Source: Gammaproteobacteria bacterium (GTDB lineage: Bacteria; Pseudomonadota; Gammaproteobacteria; SZUA-140). Taken from it: a stretch of 35,582 nucleotides of DNA. Within the stretch, counting starts at the first letter, position 1. Each line of letters begins with the position of its first letter. The stretch covers positions 1 to 35,582 of the forward strand of contig JALSIC010000030.1 of the NCBI GenBank assembly GCA_026981935.1. The letters are read 5' to 3'. The notes below the pieces were generated by a model that was not told the origin of the DNA, did no database searches, and saw only the letters and a list, made by a program, of their open reading frames with translations. Both the position numbers and the translations under genes were made by a program. Positions 28,151 to 35,582 of the stretch are shown here, piece after piece.

Positions 28151-28179
28151 CGAAAAGGGGAAAGGCACGGCCTTTCCCC
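28151..28179 (-). terminator. Terminator/attenuator hairpin upstream of pheS
   Basis: On the minus strand GGGGAAAGGC (28179-28170), CGT, GCCTTTCCCC (28166-28157) and then TTTTCGTTT make a perfect 10-bp stem followed by a U-rich tract. It stands between rplT and pheS, the place where E. coli has the pheM attenuator. It could partially terminate rplT transcripts or regulate pheST. Confidence 0.7.
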
Positions 28180-28210
28180 CTCTTTCGATCCGTTTTCGAT
28201 CCCGGCCAGG

Positions 28211-28246
28211 ATTGGATCCGGCATTGGATCCGGGATTGGGTCCGGG
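28211..28246. repeat. Three tandem 12-mers in the rplT-pheS gap
   Basis: Three contiguous 12-base units: ATTGGATCCGGC (28211-28222), ATTGGATCCGGG (28223-28234) and ATTGGGTCCGGG (28235-28246). They lie in the transcribed leader between rplT and the pheS hairpin. No function is evident. Confidence 0.85.
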
Positions 28247-28287
28247 CCAGGACAGGATCGGGCACCACGCCGGGCAGGCGCGATGCC

Positions 28288-28647
28288 TCAACCGGCCAGG
28301 CCGGCTTTCGCCTTCTCCGCCAGGGCGGCAAACGCCGCCTTGTCGGATACCGCCAGATCCGCCAGCACCTTGCGATCCACGGCCACGGAGGCCTTTTTCA
28401 AGCCATCCATCATGCGACTGTAGGACAGGCCGCATTCGCGGGCGGCGGCATTGATGCGCACGATCCACAGGCTGCGGAACTGGCGCTTGCGCTGCCGGCG
28501 GTCGCGATAGGCATACTGCGCGGCGCGCGTGACCGCCTGGGTGGCGACGCGGTAGACGTTCTTGCGCCGCCCGCGGTAACCCTTGGCCCGGGCAATGACC
28601 TTCTTGTGACGCGCGCGCGCGGTGACTCCACGTTTTACTCTCGGCAT
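28288..28647 (-). CDS. rplT: 50S ribosomal protein L20
   Basis: A 119-residue, highly basic protein that binds 23S rRNA early in large-subunit assembly. It starts [20 protein letters not shown] and contains [17 protein letters not shown] and [20 protein letters not shown], typical of L20. GAGGAG lies six bases before the ATG. It follows rpmI by 41 bases. In E. coli L20 represses its own operon at the translational level by binding mRNA near infC-rpmI; the hairpin at 28932-28955 is a candidate for such a site here. Confidence 0.98.
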   Translation of the reverse strand: MPRVKRGVTARARHKKVIARAKGYRGRRKNVYRVATQAVTRAAQYAYRDRRQRKRQFRSLWIVRINAAARECGLSYSRMMDGLKKASVAVDRKVLADLAVSDKAAFAALAEKAKAGLAG

Positions 28648-28688
28648 GATCGACTCCTCGTTATCCTCGCTGCTGGCCCGACAGACGC

Positions 28689-28886
28689 TCAGCCATAGGG
28701 CAGCATCTGTTTCACGGCATCGCTGTCCACGGGGCTGATATAGGCCGGCGAGCGCAACTGGCGCTTGCGCTTGGTGCTCTTCTTGGTCAGGATATGGTTG
28801 CGATGCGACTGGCGGAACTTGAAACGTCCCGACGCGCTCTTCTTGAAGCGCTTGGCAGCGCCCCGATGTGTCTTCAGCTTGGGCAT
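28689..28886 (-). CDS. rpmI: 50S ribosomal protein L35
   Basis: A 65-residue basic ribosomal protein ([20 protein letters not shown]; then [15 protein letters not shown]), the usual length and sequence pattern for L35. AGGAAGG lies nine bases before the ATG. It lies 76 bases after infC and 41 before rplT, the conserved infC-rpmI-rplT order. Confidence 0.98.
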   Translation of the reverse strand: MPKLKTHRGAAKRFKKSASGRFKFRQSHRNHILTKKSTKRKRQLRSPAYISPVDSDAVKQMLPYG

Positions 28887-28931
28887 GTCATCAAACCTTC
28901 CTAATAGAGTAAAGTCCTGCGCCTGACGGAT

Positions 28932-28955
28932 CGGCCGGGCCGCGTTTCCCGGCCG
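28932..28955 (-). promoter_or_regulatory. Hairpin between infC and rpmI
   Basis: CGGCCGGG and CCCGGCCG form a perfect 8-bp GC stem with an 8-base loop, eight bases after the infC stop. No U-tract follows on the minus strand, so it is unlikely to be a simple terminator. Its place matches the region where L20 autoregulation acts in E. coli; that role is inference. Confidence 0.4.
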
Positions 28956-28962
28956 GTACCGC

Positions 28963-29496
28963 TCACTTCTTCTTCTGCAGATTCTTCAAGGGGGCAAACA
29001 CCATCACCATCTGCCGCCCTTCCATCTTGGGATACTGCTCGACGGCGCCGTATTCCTTGAGGTCCTCCTCGATACGCTGCAGCAGCTTGCGCCCCAGATC
29101 CTGGTGCGCCATCTCCCGCCCGCGAAAGCGCAGGGTCACCTTGGCCTTGTCACCGGCGGTCAGGAAGCGGATGATGTTGCGCAGCTTGACCTGGTAGTCC
29201 CCCTCGTCGGTACCGGGGCGGAACTTGACCTCCTTGACCTGGATCTGCTTCTGCTTCTTCTTCGCCGCGTGGCGTTTCTTGTTCTCTTCGAACAGGTACT
29301 TGCCGTAGTCCATGACCCGGCACACCGGCGGTTCCGCATTGGGAACGATCTCCACCAGATCCAGATCCGCTTCCTCTGCGTAACGCTGTGCCTCTTCCAG
29401 GGACACGATCCCGATCTGCTCGCCGTCGACGCCGATCAATCGTACCTGCGGTGCGGTTATGGCGTCGTTCAGGCGCAGTTGCTTCTCTGCAGCGAT
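28963..29496 (-). CDS. infC: Translation initiation factor IF-3, AUC start
   Basis: IF3 binds the 30S subunit, prevents premature subunit joining and proofreads initiation codons. The frame opens after the thrS stop and runs AUC GCT GCA GAG AAG..., giving [21 protein letters not shown], which aligns with the start of other IF3 proteins; the product has 177 residues (180 in E. coli). Later signatures are [39 protein letters not shown] and [14 protein letters not shown]. No ATG, GTG or suitable TTG lies near the strong GGAGGA (29509-29504); the AUC at 29496 is eight bases after GGAGG. IF3 genes typically start with AUU and are autoregulated because IF3 rejects rare start codons; AUC would work the same way. 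Confidence 0.93.
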   Translation of the reverse strand: MAAEKQLRLNDAITAPQVRLIGVDGEQIGIVSLEEAQRYAEEADLDLVEIVPNAEPPVCRVMDYGKYLFEENKKRHAAKKKQKQIQVKEVKFRPGTDEGDYQVKLRNIIRFLTAGDKAKVTLRFRGREMAHQDLGRKLLQRIEEDLKEYGAVEQYPKMEGRQMVMVFAPLKNLQKKK

Positions 29497-29509
29497 ATGC
29501 TATTCCTCC
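29494..29509 (-). promoter_or_regulatory. infC ribosome binding site and AUC start inside the thrS end
   Basis: GGAGGA (29509-29504) lies in the last two thrS codons, the thrS TAG is at 29502-29500 and the AUC start codon at 29496-29494. The start is set by the reading frame, protein alignment and this ribosome binding site together. Confidence 0.8.
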
Positions 29510-31425
29510 AAAACATGACGGCCGCGGCGCGCAATCTCGGCATGGAGGCGCTCGGCGAATACGTCCAGGGACATCGCGCCGAGATCCTTGCCGTTCTGCG
29601 TGCGCACGGCCACCGTCTCATTGGCCACCTCCCGGTCCCCTGTCACCAGGAGATAGGGCACCCGTTGTATGGTGTGCTCGCGGATTTTAAAGCCTATCTT
29701 TTCATTTCTCAAGTCCGCATTCACCCTGAATCCTTGTTTTTTCAGGAATTCGACAACCCGCAGGGCGTAGTCCGCCTGTTTGTCGGTGATATTCATCACC
29801 ACGGCCTGCACGGGGGCCAGCCAGGGCGGAAAATGCCCGGCATATTCCTCGATGAGAATGCCGATGAAGCGTTCCAGTGAACCGAGGATGGCCCGGTGCA
29901 GCATCACCGGCACCTGCCTGCTGCCATCCTCGGCGATGTAGTGGGCCCCCAGGCGGGCCGGCATGGAAAAGTCCACCTGGATGGTGCCGCACTGCCAGAC
30001 CCGCCCCAGGCAGTCACGCAGGGAAAATTCCACCTTGGGGCCATAGAAGGCCCCCTCCCCCGGCTGCAGCGCCCAGTCCAGCCCCTTGTCGTTGAGGGCC
30101 TGTTCCAGCGCATGTTCCGCCTTGTCCCAGGCGGCGTCGTCTCCCACCCGGTTCTCCGGCCGGGTGGAGAGCTTGATGATGATGTCCGTGAAACCGAAAT
30201 CGGCATAGACCCGGAACAGCAGGTCGATGAAGGCCGAGACCTCGGCCTGGATCTGCGCCTCGGTACAGAAGATGTGCGCATCGTCCTGGACGAAATTGCG
30301 CAGCCGCATGAGGCCGTGCAGGGTGCCCGAGGGCTCGTTGCGGTGGCAGGAACCGAACTCCGCCATGCGCAGCGGCAGGTCACGATAGCTCTTCAGCCCC
30401 TGATTGAAGATCTGCACGTGGCAGGGGCAGTTCATGGGTTTCACGGCATAGTCGCGGTTCTCCACGTGGGTGGTGAACATGTCATCACTGAACTTCTCCC
30501 AGTGCCCCGACTTCTCCCACAGGCTGCGGTCCACGATCTGGGGCGTGCGCACTTCCTGGTAACCATGCTCGCGCAGCAGCGTGCGGATGTAATTTTCCAC
30601 CTCGCGGTAGATGATCCAGCCCTTGTGATGCCAGAACACCATGCCGGGCGCCTCTTCCTGGGTATGGTAGAGATCCAGCTGGCGCCCGATCCTGCGGTGG
30701 TCGCGCTTCTCGGCTTCTTCCAGCCGGTGCAGGTAGGCCTTGAGCGCCTTCCTGTCGGGCCAGGCGGTGCCGTAGATACGCTGCAGCATCTCGTTGCGCG
30801 CATCGCCGCGCCAGTAGGCGCCGGCCACCTTGGTGAGCTTGAAGGCCTTCAGGCGCCCCGTGCTGGGCACGTGGGGACCGCGGCACAGATCGATGAAGTC
30901 GCCCTGGCGGTAGAGGGAAATCACCTCGTGGGCGGGGATCTCCTCGATGATGCGCGCCTTGTATTCCTCGCCCATGTCGCGAAAGAAGTCGATGGCGGCC
31001 TCGCGGGGCATTTCGCTGCGCTCCACGGGCAGGTCCGCCCGGGCCAGTTCCGTCATCTTCTTTTCGATGGCGGCCAGGTCCTCGGGCGTGAAGGCGCGGT
31101 CGAAGGCGAAATCGTAATAAAAGCCGTCCTCGATCACCGGCCCGATGGTCACCTGGGCATCGGGAAACAGGGCCTTCACCGCCTGTGCCAGGAGATGGGC
31201 GGTGGAATGGCGGATGATCTCCAGGCCCTCGGGATCGCGCTCGGTGACAATGGCGAGGCGGACATCGTGATCGATGACATGGCTCAGGTCCACCAGCCGG
31301 TCGTCCACGCGCCCCGCAAGGGCCGCCTTGGCCAGGCCCGGCCCGATGTCGGCCGCGACCTCCGCCACCGTCACGGGACGGTCGTAACGGCGCTGACTGT
31401 CATCCGGCAGCGTGATCGTCGGCAT
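29500..31425 (-). CDS. thrS: Threonyl-tRNA synthetase
   Basis: Charges tRNA-Thr; 641 residues, against 642 in E. coli. Domains: TGS (about 1-61), N2 editing domain with HSTAH (73-77) and DLCRGPH (C181, H185), which removes mischarged serine, then the class II core with the zinc ligand C333 in [22 protein letters not shown] (motif 2) and [14 protein letters not shown] (motif 3), and the C-terminal anticodon domain. The ATG at 31425 fits the conserved N-terminus [10 protein letters not shown]; the longer upstream frame runs through repeats and the tRNA-Val region and is not coding. It is the first protein gene of the thrS-infC-rpmI-rplT-pheST-ihfA-merR run. Its leader carries a 14-mer tandem repeat. 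Confidence 0.98.
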   Translation of the reverse strand: MPTITLPDDSQRRYDRPVTVAEVAADIGPGLAKAALAGRVDDRLVDLSHVIDHDVRLAIVTERDPEGLEIIRHSTAHLLAQAVKALFPDAQVTIGPVIEDGFYYDFAFDRAFTPEDLAAIEKKMTELARADLPVERSEMPREAAIDFFRDMGEEYKARIIEEIPAHEVISLYRQGDFIDLCRGPHVPSTGRLKAFKLTKVAGAYWRGDARNEMLQRIYGTAWPDRKALKAYLHRLEEAEKRDHRRIGRQLDLYHTQEEAPGMVFWHHKGWIIYREVENYIRTLLREHGYQEVRTPQIVDRSLWEKSGHWEKFSDDMFTTHVENRDYAVKPMNCPCHVQIFNQGLKSYRDLPLRMAEFGSCHRNEPSGTLHGLMRLRNFVQDDAHIFCTEAQIQAEVSAFIDLLFRVYADFGFTDIIIKLSTRPENRVGDDAAWDKAEHALEQALNDKGLDWALQPGEGAFYGPKVEFSLRDCLGRVWQCGTIQVDFSMPARLGAHYIAEDGSRQVPVMLHRAILGSLERFIGILIEEYAGHFPPWLAPVQAVVMNITDKQADYALRVVEFLKKQGFRVNADLRNEKIGFKIREHTIQRVPYLLVTGDREVANETVAVRTQNGKDLGAMSLDVFAERLHAEIARRGRHVLEE

Positions 31426-31530
31426 GGCGTTCTTTCGCGATGATAGCTTCCAACAACTGTGACCAGGGGTGGAGCCCGGCCGGATCCGGCATTCCGTTGC
31501 CGTCCATCCGCCCTGCTCCGTCTCCCTTTG

Positions 31531-31586
31531 CGTTCCCCGGTTTACGTTCCCCGGTTTGCGTTCCCCGGTTTGCGTTCCCCGGTTTG
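31531..31586. repeat. Four tandem 14-mers in the thrS leader
   Basis: Four contiguous units of CGTTCCCCGGTTTR at 31531-31544, 31545-31558, 31559-31572 and 31573-31586; only the last base of the first unit differs. They lie between the tRNA-Val terminator and thrS, 106 bases upstream of the thrS start. In transcripts they read CAAACCGGGGAACG. Confidence 0.9.
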
Positions 31587-31639
31587 CGCCCCTGCGGGCT
31601 TCCCTCCAGGCTGCGCTCAAGACCCCAAACGCAAGCCAG

Positions 31640-31666
31640 AAAAAAAGCACTGCCGGCCACAGTGCT
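31640..31666 (-). terminator. Intrinsic terminator of tRNA-Val
   Basis: On the minus strand AGCACTG (31666-31660), a 7-base loop, CAGTGCT (31652-31646) and a run of T (to about 31640) form a standard Rho-independent terminator beginning 12 bases after the tRNA. It should separate tRNA-Val transcription from thrS. Confidence 0.88.
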
Positions 31667-31677
31667 TGTTCCGAATC

Positions 31678-31754
31678 TGGTAGGCGCGATTGGACTCGAA
31701 CCAACGACCCCCACCATGTCAAGGTGGTGCTCTAACCAGCTGAGCTACGCGCCT
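31678..31754 (-). tRNA. tRNA-Val (GAC anticodon)
   Basis: A complete 77-base cloverleaf: acceptor AGGCGCG/CGCGCCT, D-stem GCTC/GAGC, anticodon stem CCACC/GGTGG with loop TTGACAT (anticodon GAC), T-stem GTTGG/CCAAT with TTCGAGT loop, discriminator A and encoded CCA at 31680-31678. It is a single tRNA gene 107 bases downstream of uvrB and has its own terminator. Confidence 0.97.
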
Positions 31755-31861
31755 GTAAAGGCAGAGAAGATACAGGATTCATCGAATTTTGCAAGGGGCT
31801 TGCGCGGCCTCGAACCGCTCCTGCACGCAACCATGCGGCATGGGTACCGCCGCCAGAACTC

Positions 31862-33886
31862 TCAGGCCACGCCCGCCTGCAGCCCCAGGTGAAGCTGGCG
31901 CAGCTGCGCGATGCGGTCCCGCAATTGCGCGGCCTCTTCGAACTCCAGGTCACGCGCGTGGCGGTACATCTGCTGTTCCAGGCGCTCGATCTCCCGCAGG
32001 ATCTCCTCCGGCGGCAGGGCGCCATAGCCGGCCCCCGCCTCGGCCACCGCGGAAGCAGGGGAGGCGCGTCCGCCCTTCCCTGCCTCTGCCACGCCGTCGA
32101 TGATCTCGATCACGGCCTTTTCCACGCCCCGGGGGGTGATGCCATGGGCCTCGTTGTGGGCCAGCTGCTTGCGCCGGCGCCTTTCGGTCTCCTCCATGGC
32201 CCGGGCCATGGAGTCGGTGACGGCATCCGCATAGAGGATGGCCTTGCCGTGGAGATTGCGCGCGGCGCGGCCGATGGTCTGGATCAGGGAGCGCTCCGAG
32301 CGCAGGAAGCCTTCCTTGTCGGCATCCAGGATGGCCACCAGGGAGACCTCGGGGATATCCAGCCCTTCGCGCAGGAGGTTGATGCCCACGAGCACATCGA
32401 ACTCGCCCAGGCGCAGATCGCGGATGATTTCCACCCGCTCCACGGTATCGATGTCCGAATGGAGATAACGCACGCGCACGCCGTGCTCCTCCAGGTATTC
32501 CGTGAGATGCTCCGCCATGCGCTTGGTGAGCGTGGTCACCAGCACCCGTTCCTTCGCCGCCACGCGGGCACGGATCTCCGAGAGCAGGTCGTCCACCTGG
32601 CTTGTGGCCGGACGCACCTCCACCTCCGGGTCGATGAGCCCCGTGGGGCGCACCACCTGTTCCACCACCTGCCCCGAGCGTTCCAGCTCATAAGGCCCCG
32701 GGGTGGCGGAGATGAAGATGGTCTGGGGCGCCAGACGCTCGAACTCCTCGAAACACAGGGGCCGGTTGTCCAGCGCCGAGGGCAGGCGGAAACCGTATTC
32801 CACCAGGGTCTCCTTGCGCGAACGGTCGCCGCGGTACATGCCGCCGAGCTGGGGGATGGTGACGTGGCTCTCGTCGATGAACAGCAACGCGTCCTCCGGC
32901 AGATAATCGAACAGCGTGGGCGGCGGCTCCCCGGGCGCGCGCCCGGAGAGATAGCGGGAATAGTTCTCGATGCCCGAGCAGTAGCCCAGTTCCTGCATCA
33001 TTTCCAGGTCGAAGCGGGTACGCTCCTCCAGGCGCTGGGCTTCCACCAGCTTGCCGGCATCGCGGAGCTGTGCCAGGCGCTCGCGCAACTCTTCGCGGAT
33101 CCGGTCGATGGCATTCACGATGATTTCGCGGGGCGTCACGTAATGGGTCTTGGGATAGATGGTGAGGCGCTCCACCCGGCGCACTATCTCGCCGGTCAAG
33201 GGATCGAAATAGCTGAGGGCGTCGATTTCCTCGTCGAAGAGTTCCACCCGCACGGCGTCCTGTTCCGACTCGGCGGGAAAGATGTCGATCACATCACCGC
33301 GCACCCGGTAGGTGCCCCGGCGCAGCTCCGCGTCGTTGCGGGTGTACTGCATGGCCGCGAGCTGGCCGAGGATGGTCCGCCGGTCCGTGAGTCCGCCGCG
33401 CACCAAGTGCAGCACCATGTCCAGATAGGCGCGGGGATCGCCCAGGCCATAGATGGACGACACCGAGGCCACGATCACCGCATCGCGCCGCTCCAAAATG
33501 GCCTTGGTGGCCGACAGGCGCATCTGCTCGATGTGCTCGTTGATGGAGGCGTCCTTCTCGATGAAGGTGTCGGAAGCCGGCACGTAGGCCTCGGGCTGGT
33601 AATAGTCGTAATAGGAAACGAAGTATTCCACCGCGTTCTCGGGGAAAAACTCGCGCATCTCGCTGTAGAGCTGCGCCGCGAGGGTCTTGTTGGGGGCCAG
33701 GATCAGGGCCGGACGCTGCAGGCGGGCGATGACATTGGCCACGGTATAGGTCTTGCCGGAGCCGGTCACGCCCAGGAGGGTCTGATGGCTGAGGCCGTCC
33801 TCCACCCCTTCGACCAGCCGCCGGATGGCCTCCGGCTGGTCACCGGCAGGATCGAATGGAGCATGTAAACTGAAGGTCCTGGCCAT
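31862..33886 (-). CDS. uvrB: Excinuclease ABC subunit B
   Basis: UvrB is the damage-verifying helicase-like subunit of nucleotide excision repair; with UvrA it finds lesions and with UvrC it makes the dual incision. The 674-residue protein (673 in E. coli) has Walker A GVTGSGKT (39-46), the beta-hairpin region [12 protein letters not shown] (about 92-103), DESHVTIPQ, helicase motifs [30 protein letters not shown] and QTIGRAARN, and a C-terminal UVR motif ([16 protein letters not shown]) that contacts UvrC. The ATG at 33886 matches the conserved start [21 protein letters not shown]; a GTG at 33931 would add 15 residues. I see no LexA-type operator that I could defend. Confidence 0.98.
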   Translation of the reverse strand: MARTFSLHAPFDPAGDQPEAIRRLVEGVEDGLSHQTLLGVTGSGKTYTVANVIARLQRPALILAPNKTLAAQLYSEMREFFPENAVEYFVSYYDYYQPEAYVPASDTFIEKDASINEHIEQMRLSATKAILERRDAVIVASVSSIYGLGDPRAYLDMVLHLVRGGLTDRRTILGQLAAMQYTRNDAELRRGTYRVRGDVIDIFPAESEQDAVRVELFDEEIDALSYFDPLTGEIVRRVERLTIYPKTHYVTPREIIVNAIDRIREELRERLAQLRDAGKLVEAQRLEERTRFDLEMMQELGYCSGIENYSRYLSGRAPGEPPPTLFDYLPEDALLFIDESHVTIPQLGGMYRGDRSRKETLVEYGFRLPSALDNRPLCFEEFERLAPQTIFISATPGPYELERSGQVVEQVVRPTGLIDPEVEVRPATSQVDDLLSEIRARVAAKERVLVTTLTKRMAEHLTEYLEEHGVRVRYLHSDIDTVERVEIIRDLRLGEFDVLVGINLLREGLDIPEVSLVAILDADKEGFLRSERSLIQTIGRAARNLHGKAILYADAVTDSMARAMEETERRRRKQLAHNEAHGITPRGVEKAVIEIIDGVAEAGKGGRASPASAVAEAGAGYGALPPEEILREIERLEQQMYRHARDLEFEEAAQLRDRIAQLRQLHLGLQAGVA

Positions 33887-34145
33887 TGAACTTTTACGCG
33901 GCGGCTGCCGATGGCTTGATGCGTGAGACACGAGGCGCGCGGTGTTACTGCCCCTTACGCCTGCCGTGCCAGTATACTACACTTGGAACCGCTGCCGTGG
34001 CGATGTTCGCGCATTCGCGGCCGGGGACCGCACCTGCGCCATGCGACAGAGGCCAGGCGCGCCGCCCGCGCCGTGAAGGGCGCCGCGCCACGGGGACGAC
34101 AACCGGGAAATGCCATTCACAATCGACGAAACGGGACGATCAGCC
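33887..34145. promoter_or_regulatory. Divergent promoter region between uvrB and the aminotransferase
   Basis: These 259 bases separate the divergent uvrB and aminotransferase starts, so promoters for both should be here. The palindrome AGTATACT at 33971-33978 contains TATACT on both strands and could serve as a -10 element in either direction, but I do not see a convincing -35 element for either. Small frames here have no recognisable similarity. Confidence 0.4.
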
Positions 34146-35327
34146 GTGCAACTTTCTCAACGCGTACGACGCATCAAACCCTCGCCCACCCTGGCCATCA
34201 CCGCCCGCGCCGCCCGGCTCCGCGCCGAAGGCCGCGACATCATCGGCTTCGGTGCGGGCGAACCGGACTTCGACACGCCGGATTTCATCAAGGAGGCCGC
34301 CATCCAGGCCATTCGTGACGGATTCACCAAGTATACCGCCGTGGCGGGCACCCTGGAACTGCGCCGCGCCGTGTGCGACAAGTTCCGCCGCGACAACGGC
34401 CTGGAATACGATCCCGAGCAGATCCTGGTCTCCGTGGGCGGCAAGCAGAGTTTCTACAATCTCGCCCAGGCCCTCCTGGATCCCGGCGACGAGGTCATCG
34501 TCCCCGCGCCCTACTGGGTCTCCTATCCCGACATGGTCCGCCTGACCGATGGCGTGCCGGTGATCGTCGAGGCCGGTATCGAACAGGGTTTCAAGATCAC
34601 GCCGGAACAACTCGCGGAGGCCATCACCCCCCGCACCCGGCTGCTGGTGCTCAACAGCCCGTCCAACCCCACCGGCGCCACTTACAGCCGCGACGAACTG
34701 GCCGCCCTGGGGGAGGTCCTGGCCGCACACCCCCGGGTCCTCGTCGCCAGCGACGACATCTATGAACACATCCGCCTGGGGGAGACACCCTTCTGCAACA
34801 TCCTCATGGCCTGTCCGGGGCTCTACGAGCGGGTCATCGTCCTCAACGGCGTCTCCAAGGCCTATGCCATGACCGGCTGGCGCATCGGCTACGCCGCCGG
34901 GCCCAGGGCCCTCATCGACGCCATGAAAAAGATCCAGTCCCAGAGCACCTCCAACCCCACCTCCATCGCCCAGGTGGCCGCCCAGGCCGCCCTGGAAGGC
35001 GATCAGGCCTGCATCGAGGCCATGAACACGGCCTTTCGCGAGCGCCACCGTTTCGTGGTCGAGGCCCTCAACGCGCTGCCCGGCGTGGAATGCCTCCCCT
35101 CCCAGGGCGCCTTCTATGCCTTTCCCCGCATGACCGACGCCATGACGGCCCTGGGCATGGCCGACGACGTCGCCTTCGGCGAACATCTCATCGAAACCGT
35201 CGGCGTCGCCCTGGTGCCCGGCTCCGCCTTCGGCGCGCCCGGCCACATGCGCCTGTCCTTCGCCACCAGCATGGAAAACCTGCAGGAAGGCCTGGCCCGG
35301 CTGGCCCGCCTGCTGGAGAAAGGATAG
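34146..35327 (+). CDS. Aspartate aminotransferase, subgroup Ib type
   Basis: A PLP enzyme that interconverts aspartate plus 2-oxoglutarate with oxaloacetate plus glutamate. The 393-residue protein has SQRVRRIKPSPTLAITARA, GAGEPDFDTPDFIKEAA, KYTAVAGTLELRRA, SVGGKQSFYNLAQALLDPGD, LNSPSNPTGATYS, ASDDIYEHI and GVSKAYAMTGWRIGYAAGP; the PLP lysine is about K238. These match the Ib subgroup found in many bacteria; some members also accept prephenate or tyrosine. The GTG at 34146 fits relatives; the ATG at 34110 would add 12 residues. It is divergent from uvrB and its product supplies aspartate, the precursor of the hom-thrC pathway elsewhere in the window. Confidence 0.94.
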   Translation: MQLSQRVRRIKPSPTLAITARAARLRAEGRDIIGFGAGEPDFDTPDFIKEAAIQAIRDGFTKYTAVAGTLELRRAVCDKFRRDNGLEYDPEQILVSVGGKQSFYNLAQALLDPGDEVIVPAPYWVSYPDMVRLTDGVPVIVEAGIEQGFKITPEQLAEAITPRTRLLVLNSPSNPTGATYSRDELAALGEVLAAHPRVLVASDDIYEHIRLGETPFCNILMACPGLYERVIVLNGVSKAYAMTGWRIGYAAGPRALIDAMKKIQSQSTSNPTSIAQVAAQAALEGDQACIEAMNTAFRERHRFVVEALNALPGVECLPSQGAFYAFPRMTDAMTALGMADDVAFGEHLIETVGVALVPGSAFGAPGHMRLSFATSMENLQEGLARLARLLEKG

Positions 35328-35379
35328 AGCGCATAGCGAAAGGGAGAACAATCGAGCGTCAGCTCCATGCATGACATGG

Positions 35380-35412
35380 GTAGCCGGATGAAGCGGGGCG
35401 AAACGCAGCATG
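35380..35412. repeat. Fragment resembling the GTAGCCCGGAT palindrome
   Basis: GTAGCCGGATGAAGCGGGG followed by GAAACGCAGC resembles one arm of the element at 24577-24657 (GTAGCCCGGATGGAGCG), with a one-base deletion. The opposite arm is not present, so it may be a degraded half copy. Confidence 0.45.
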
Positions 35413-35420
35413 CAAGTGAC

Positions 35421-35576
35421 GCCTGTCATTCCGCCTCCTTGTTATTCTCCCCTTTGTCATTCCACCCCCTTTGTCATTCCCCCTTGCCTTGTCATTCCCC
35501 CTTTCCTTGTCATTCCGAGCGCAGCGAGGAATCTTGGGCCACCGGCACAGGATTTCTCCCTTCGGTCGAAATGACA
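35421..35576. repeat. Repeat cluster 5: short modules and one palindromic unit at the window edge
   Basis: Several short modules beginning TTGTCATTCC or similar precede one complete 69-bp palindrome at 35508-35576, in the orientation of clusters 2 and 3. The module TGTCATTCCCCCTTTCC immediately before the palindrome is identical to that in cluster 3. The cluster follows the aminotransferase gene on its 3' side by about 93 bases and may continue beyond the window. Confidence 0.9.
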
Positions 35577-35582
35577 GGGGAC

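Overview
The window looks like chromosomal DNA from a GC-rich gammaproteobacterium. The gene order thrS-infC-rpmI-rplT-pheS-pheT-ihfA-merR-tRNA-Pro, the recJ-prfB pair and the protein sequences fit the class, and a Chromatiales/Ectothiorhodospiraceae-like lineage is my best guess (inference, no search run). No phage, plasmid, IS transposase, cas gene or secondary-metabolite cluster is visible.

Layout. 1-570: repeat cluster 1. 571-5048 (minus): pilE-like pilin, an RpfE/COG4255-like protein, recJ and prfB in one tightly packed run; prfB keeps its programmed +1 frameshift. 5179-7957 (plus): minor pilins fimT-pilW-pilX-pilV, divergent from the pilE-like gene. 7958-9141: repeat cluster 2. 9142-13993: a chemotaxis-type transducer (minus), divergent from an exported M16 zinc protease and a small Sel1-repeat protein (plus). 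13994-14730: repeat cluster 3. 14729-18790 (minus): a 1353-residue CHASE-PAS-GAF-PAS-PAS-GGDEF-EAL protein. 19134-22879 (minus): alaC-hom-thrC. 22965-23519: repeat cluster 4. 23695-31754 (minus): tRNA-Val, thrS, infC, rpmI, rplT, pheS, pheT, ihfA, a MerR-type regulator and tRNA-Pro. 31862-33886 (minus): uvrB. 34146-35327 (plus): aspartate aminotransferase. 35380-35582: repeat cluster 5.

Functions fall into core translation (RF2, IF3, L20, L35, ThrRS, PheRS, two tRNAs), DNA repair and architecture (RecJ, UvrB, IHF-alpha), amino-acid metabolism around pyruvate/alanine and aspartate/threonine, type IV pilus assembly, and sensing/second-messenger signalling.

The most unusual content is non-coding. 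Five clusters hold about 24 copies of a 69-70 bp imperfect palindrome bounded by TGTCATT/AATGACA, mixed with roughly 20-22 bp modules that start with the same heptamer. Each cluster has its own period (75, 135-136 or 94 bp) and its own loop sequences, and four of the five lie at the 3' ends of genes. Two other palindrome families (20286-20333 and 24577-24657) and three short tandem repeats (7-mer x7, 12-mer x3, 14-mer x4) sit in other intergenic gaps. I did not find a clear new protein system; the repeat architecture is the best candidate for something under-described. Several start sites are also notable: AUC for infC, and TTG for hom and pheS.
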